A stretch of 6,712 bases of DNA from Planctomycetales bacterium (lineage in GTDB: Bacteria; Planctomycetota; SBBH01): contig SBBH01000182.1 in assembly GCA_005239795.1 (NCBI GenBank), positions 1 through 6,712 on the forward strand, read 5' to 3'. The notes under the pieces were generated by a model. That model made no database searches. It was given only the letters and a program-made list of their open reading frames with translations, and was not told where the DNA came from. Below are positions 6,524 to 6,712 of the stretch, in pieces. Within the stretch, counting starts at the first letter, position 1. Every line of letters begins with the position of its first letter. Position numbers and translations under genes: made by a program.

Positions 6524-6712
6524 TAAAAAACCCGGCTCTCAAGGCCGCGCGCCGAGATCGGGGGGCCGAGCAGTTCGGAAGCCATCACGGCGGTCTTCAG
6601 GGATCCCCGGTGCCTCAAGAGGCTCCGCACGGGGTGTGTGCGCGCCGCCGGCGCGGCGGGCTCAAGGGGCACCGGGACAGGCGGCGTCCTCGACGCGGCC
6701 ACAGGAGAGGAA
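6523..6712 (-). CDS. C-terminal end of an unidentified protein (5' end beyond window)
   Basis: A frame enters from the right edge at 6711 and stays open for 62 codons to a TAA at 6525-6523, which shares one base with the cyclase ATG (TAATG). The first half is Pro/Ala-rich (PPVPVPLEPAAPAA), like a flexible linker. The end, LRHRGSLKTAVMASELLGPPISARG, looks like a short amphipathic helix followed by a GPP turn. From memory, tails of the form A-hydrophobic-x-E-[IL]-L-x-x-P are common at the C-termini of small uncharacterised bacterial proteins, but no function follows from that. An open frame of this length is weak evidence alone in GC-rich DNA; the exact stop/start overlap with the cyclase is the main support. 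A direct role in cyclase control is possible but not shown. Confidence 0.55.
   Translation of the reverse strand, partial: SSPVAASRTPPVPVPLEPAAPAARTHPVRSLLRHRGSLKTAVMASELLGPPISARGLESRVF

Overview
The window is a compact, GC-rich bacterial segment in which every supported gene lies on the minus strand, so the transcript reads from high to low coordinates. In transcription order it holds: the C-terminal end of an unidentified gene (6523-6712), an FHA-GAF-adenylate cyclase (4967-6523), a short A/T-rich spacer built from two facing arrays of 7-bp repeats (about 4845-4969), a family 4 glycosyltransferase (3726-4841), a family 2 glycosyltransferase (2707-3729), an MsbA-like ABC exporter half-transporter (923-2710), and the first three quarters of a bifunctional riboflavin enzyme RibBA (1-921, cut by the window edge).

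The genes are packed tightly. The first two share one base (TAATG), the two glycosyltransferases and the exporter are joined by GTGA stop/start overlaps, and the exporter and RibBA are separated by one base. The only real intergenic gap is the repeat spacer between the cyclase and the first glycosyltransferase. GT4, GT2 and the exporter all appear to start with GTG. No rRNA, tRNA, CRISPR array, transposase or phage gene is visible. The long plus-strand open frames are antisense shadows of the minus-strand genes.

The middle three genes make sense as a cell-envelope unit: two glycosyltransferases would extend a sugar chain on a lipid or cell-surface carrier, and the ABC exporter could flip or export that glycolipid. 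The substrate is not determinable from sequence. The cyclase is a soluble sensor protein: FHA (phosphothreonine recognition), GAF (small-molecule or redox sensing) and a class III catalytic domain with all catalytic residues in place and the Thr variant at the second adenine-recognition site (class IIIb). RibBA supplies the two entry reactions of riboflavin synthesis; no FMN riboswitch can lie directly in front of it, because the exporter gene ends there.

The organism looks like a high-GC bacterium, probably with an outer membrane (MsbA-like exporter next to glycosyltransferases), perhaps from a poorly cultivated lineage; the phylum cannot be fixed from this sequence. Most of the window is ordinary housekeeping and accessory envelope content. 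The most unusual signal is the in-phase, facing heptad-repeat structure that fills almost exactly the one intergenic gap.
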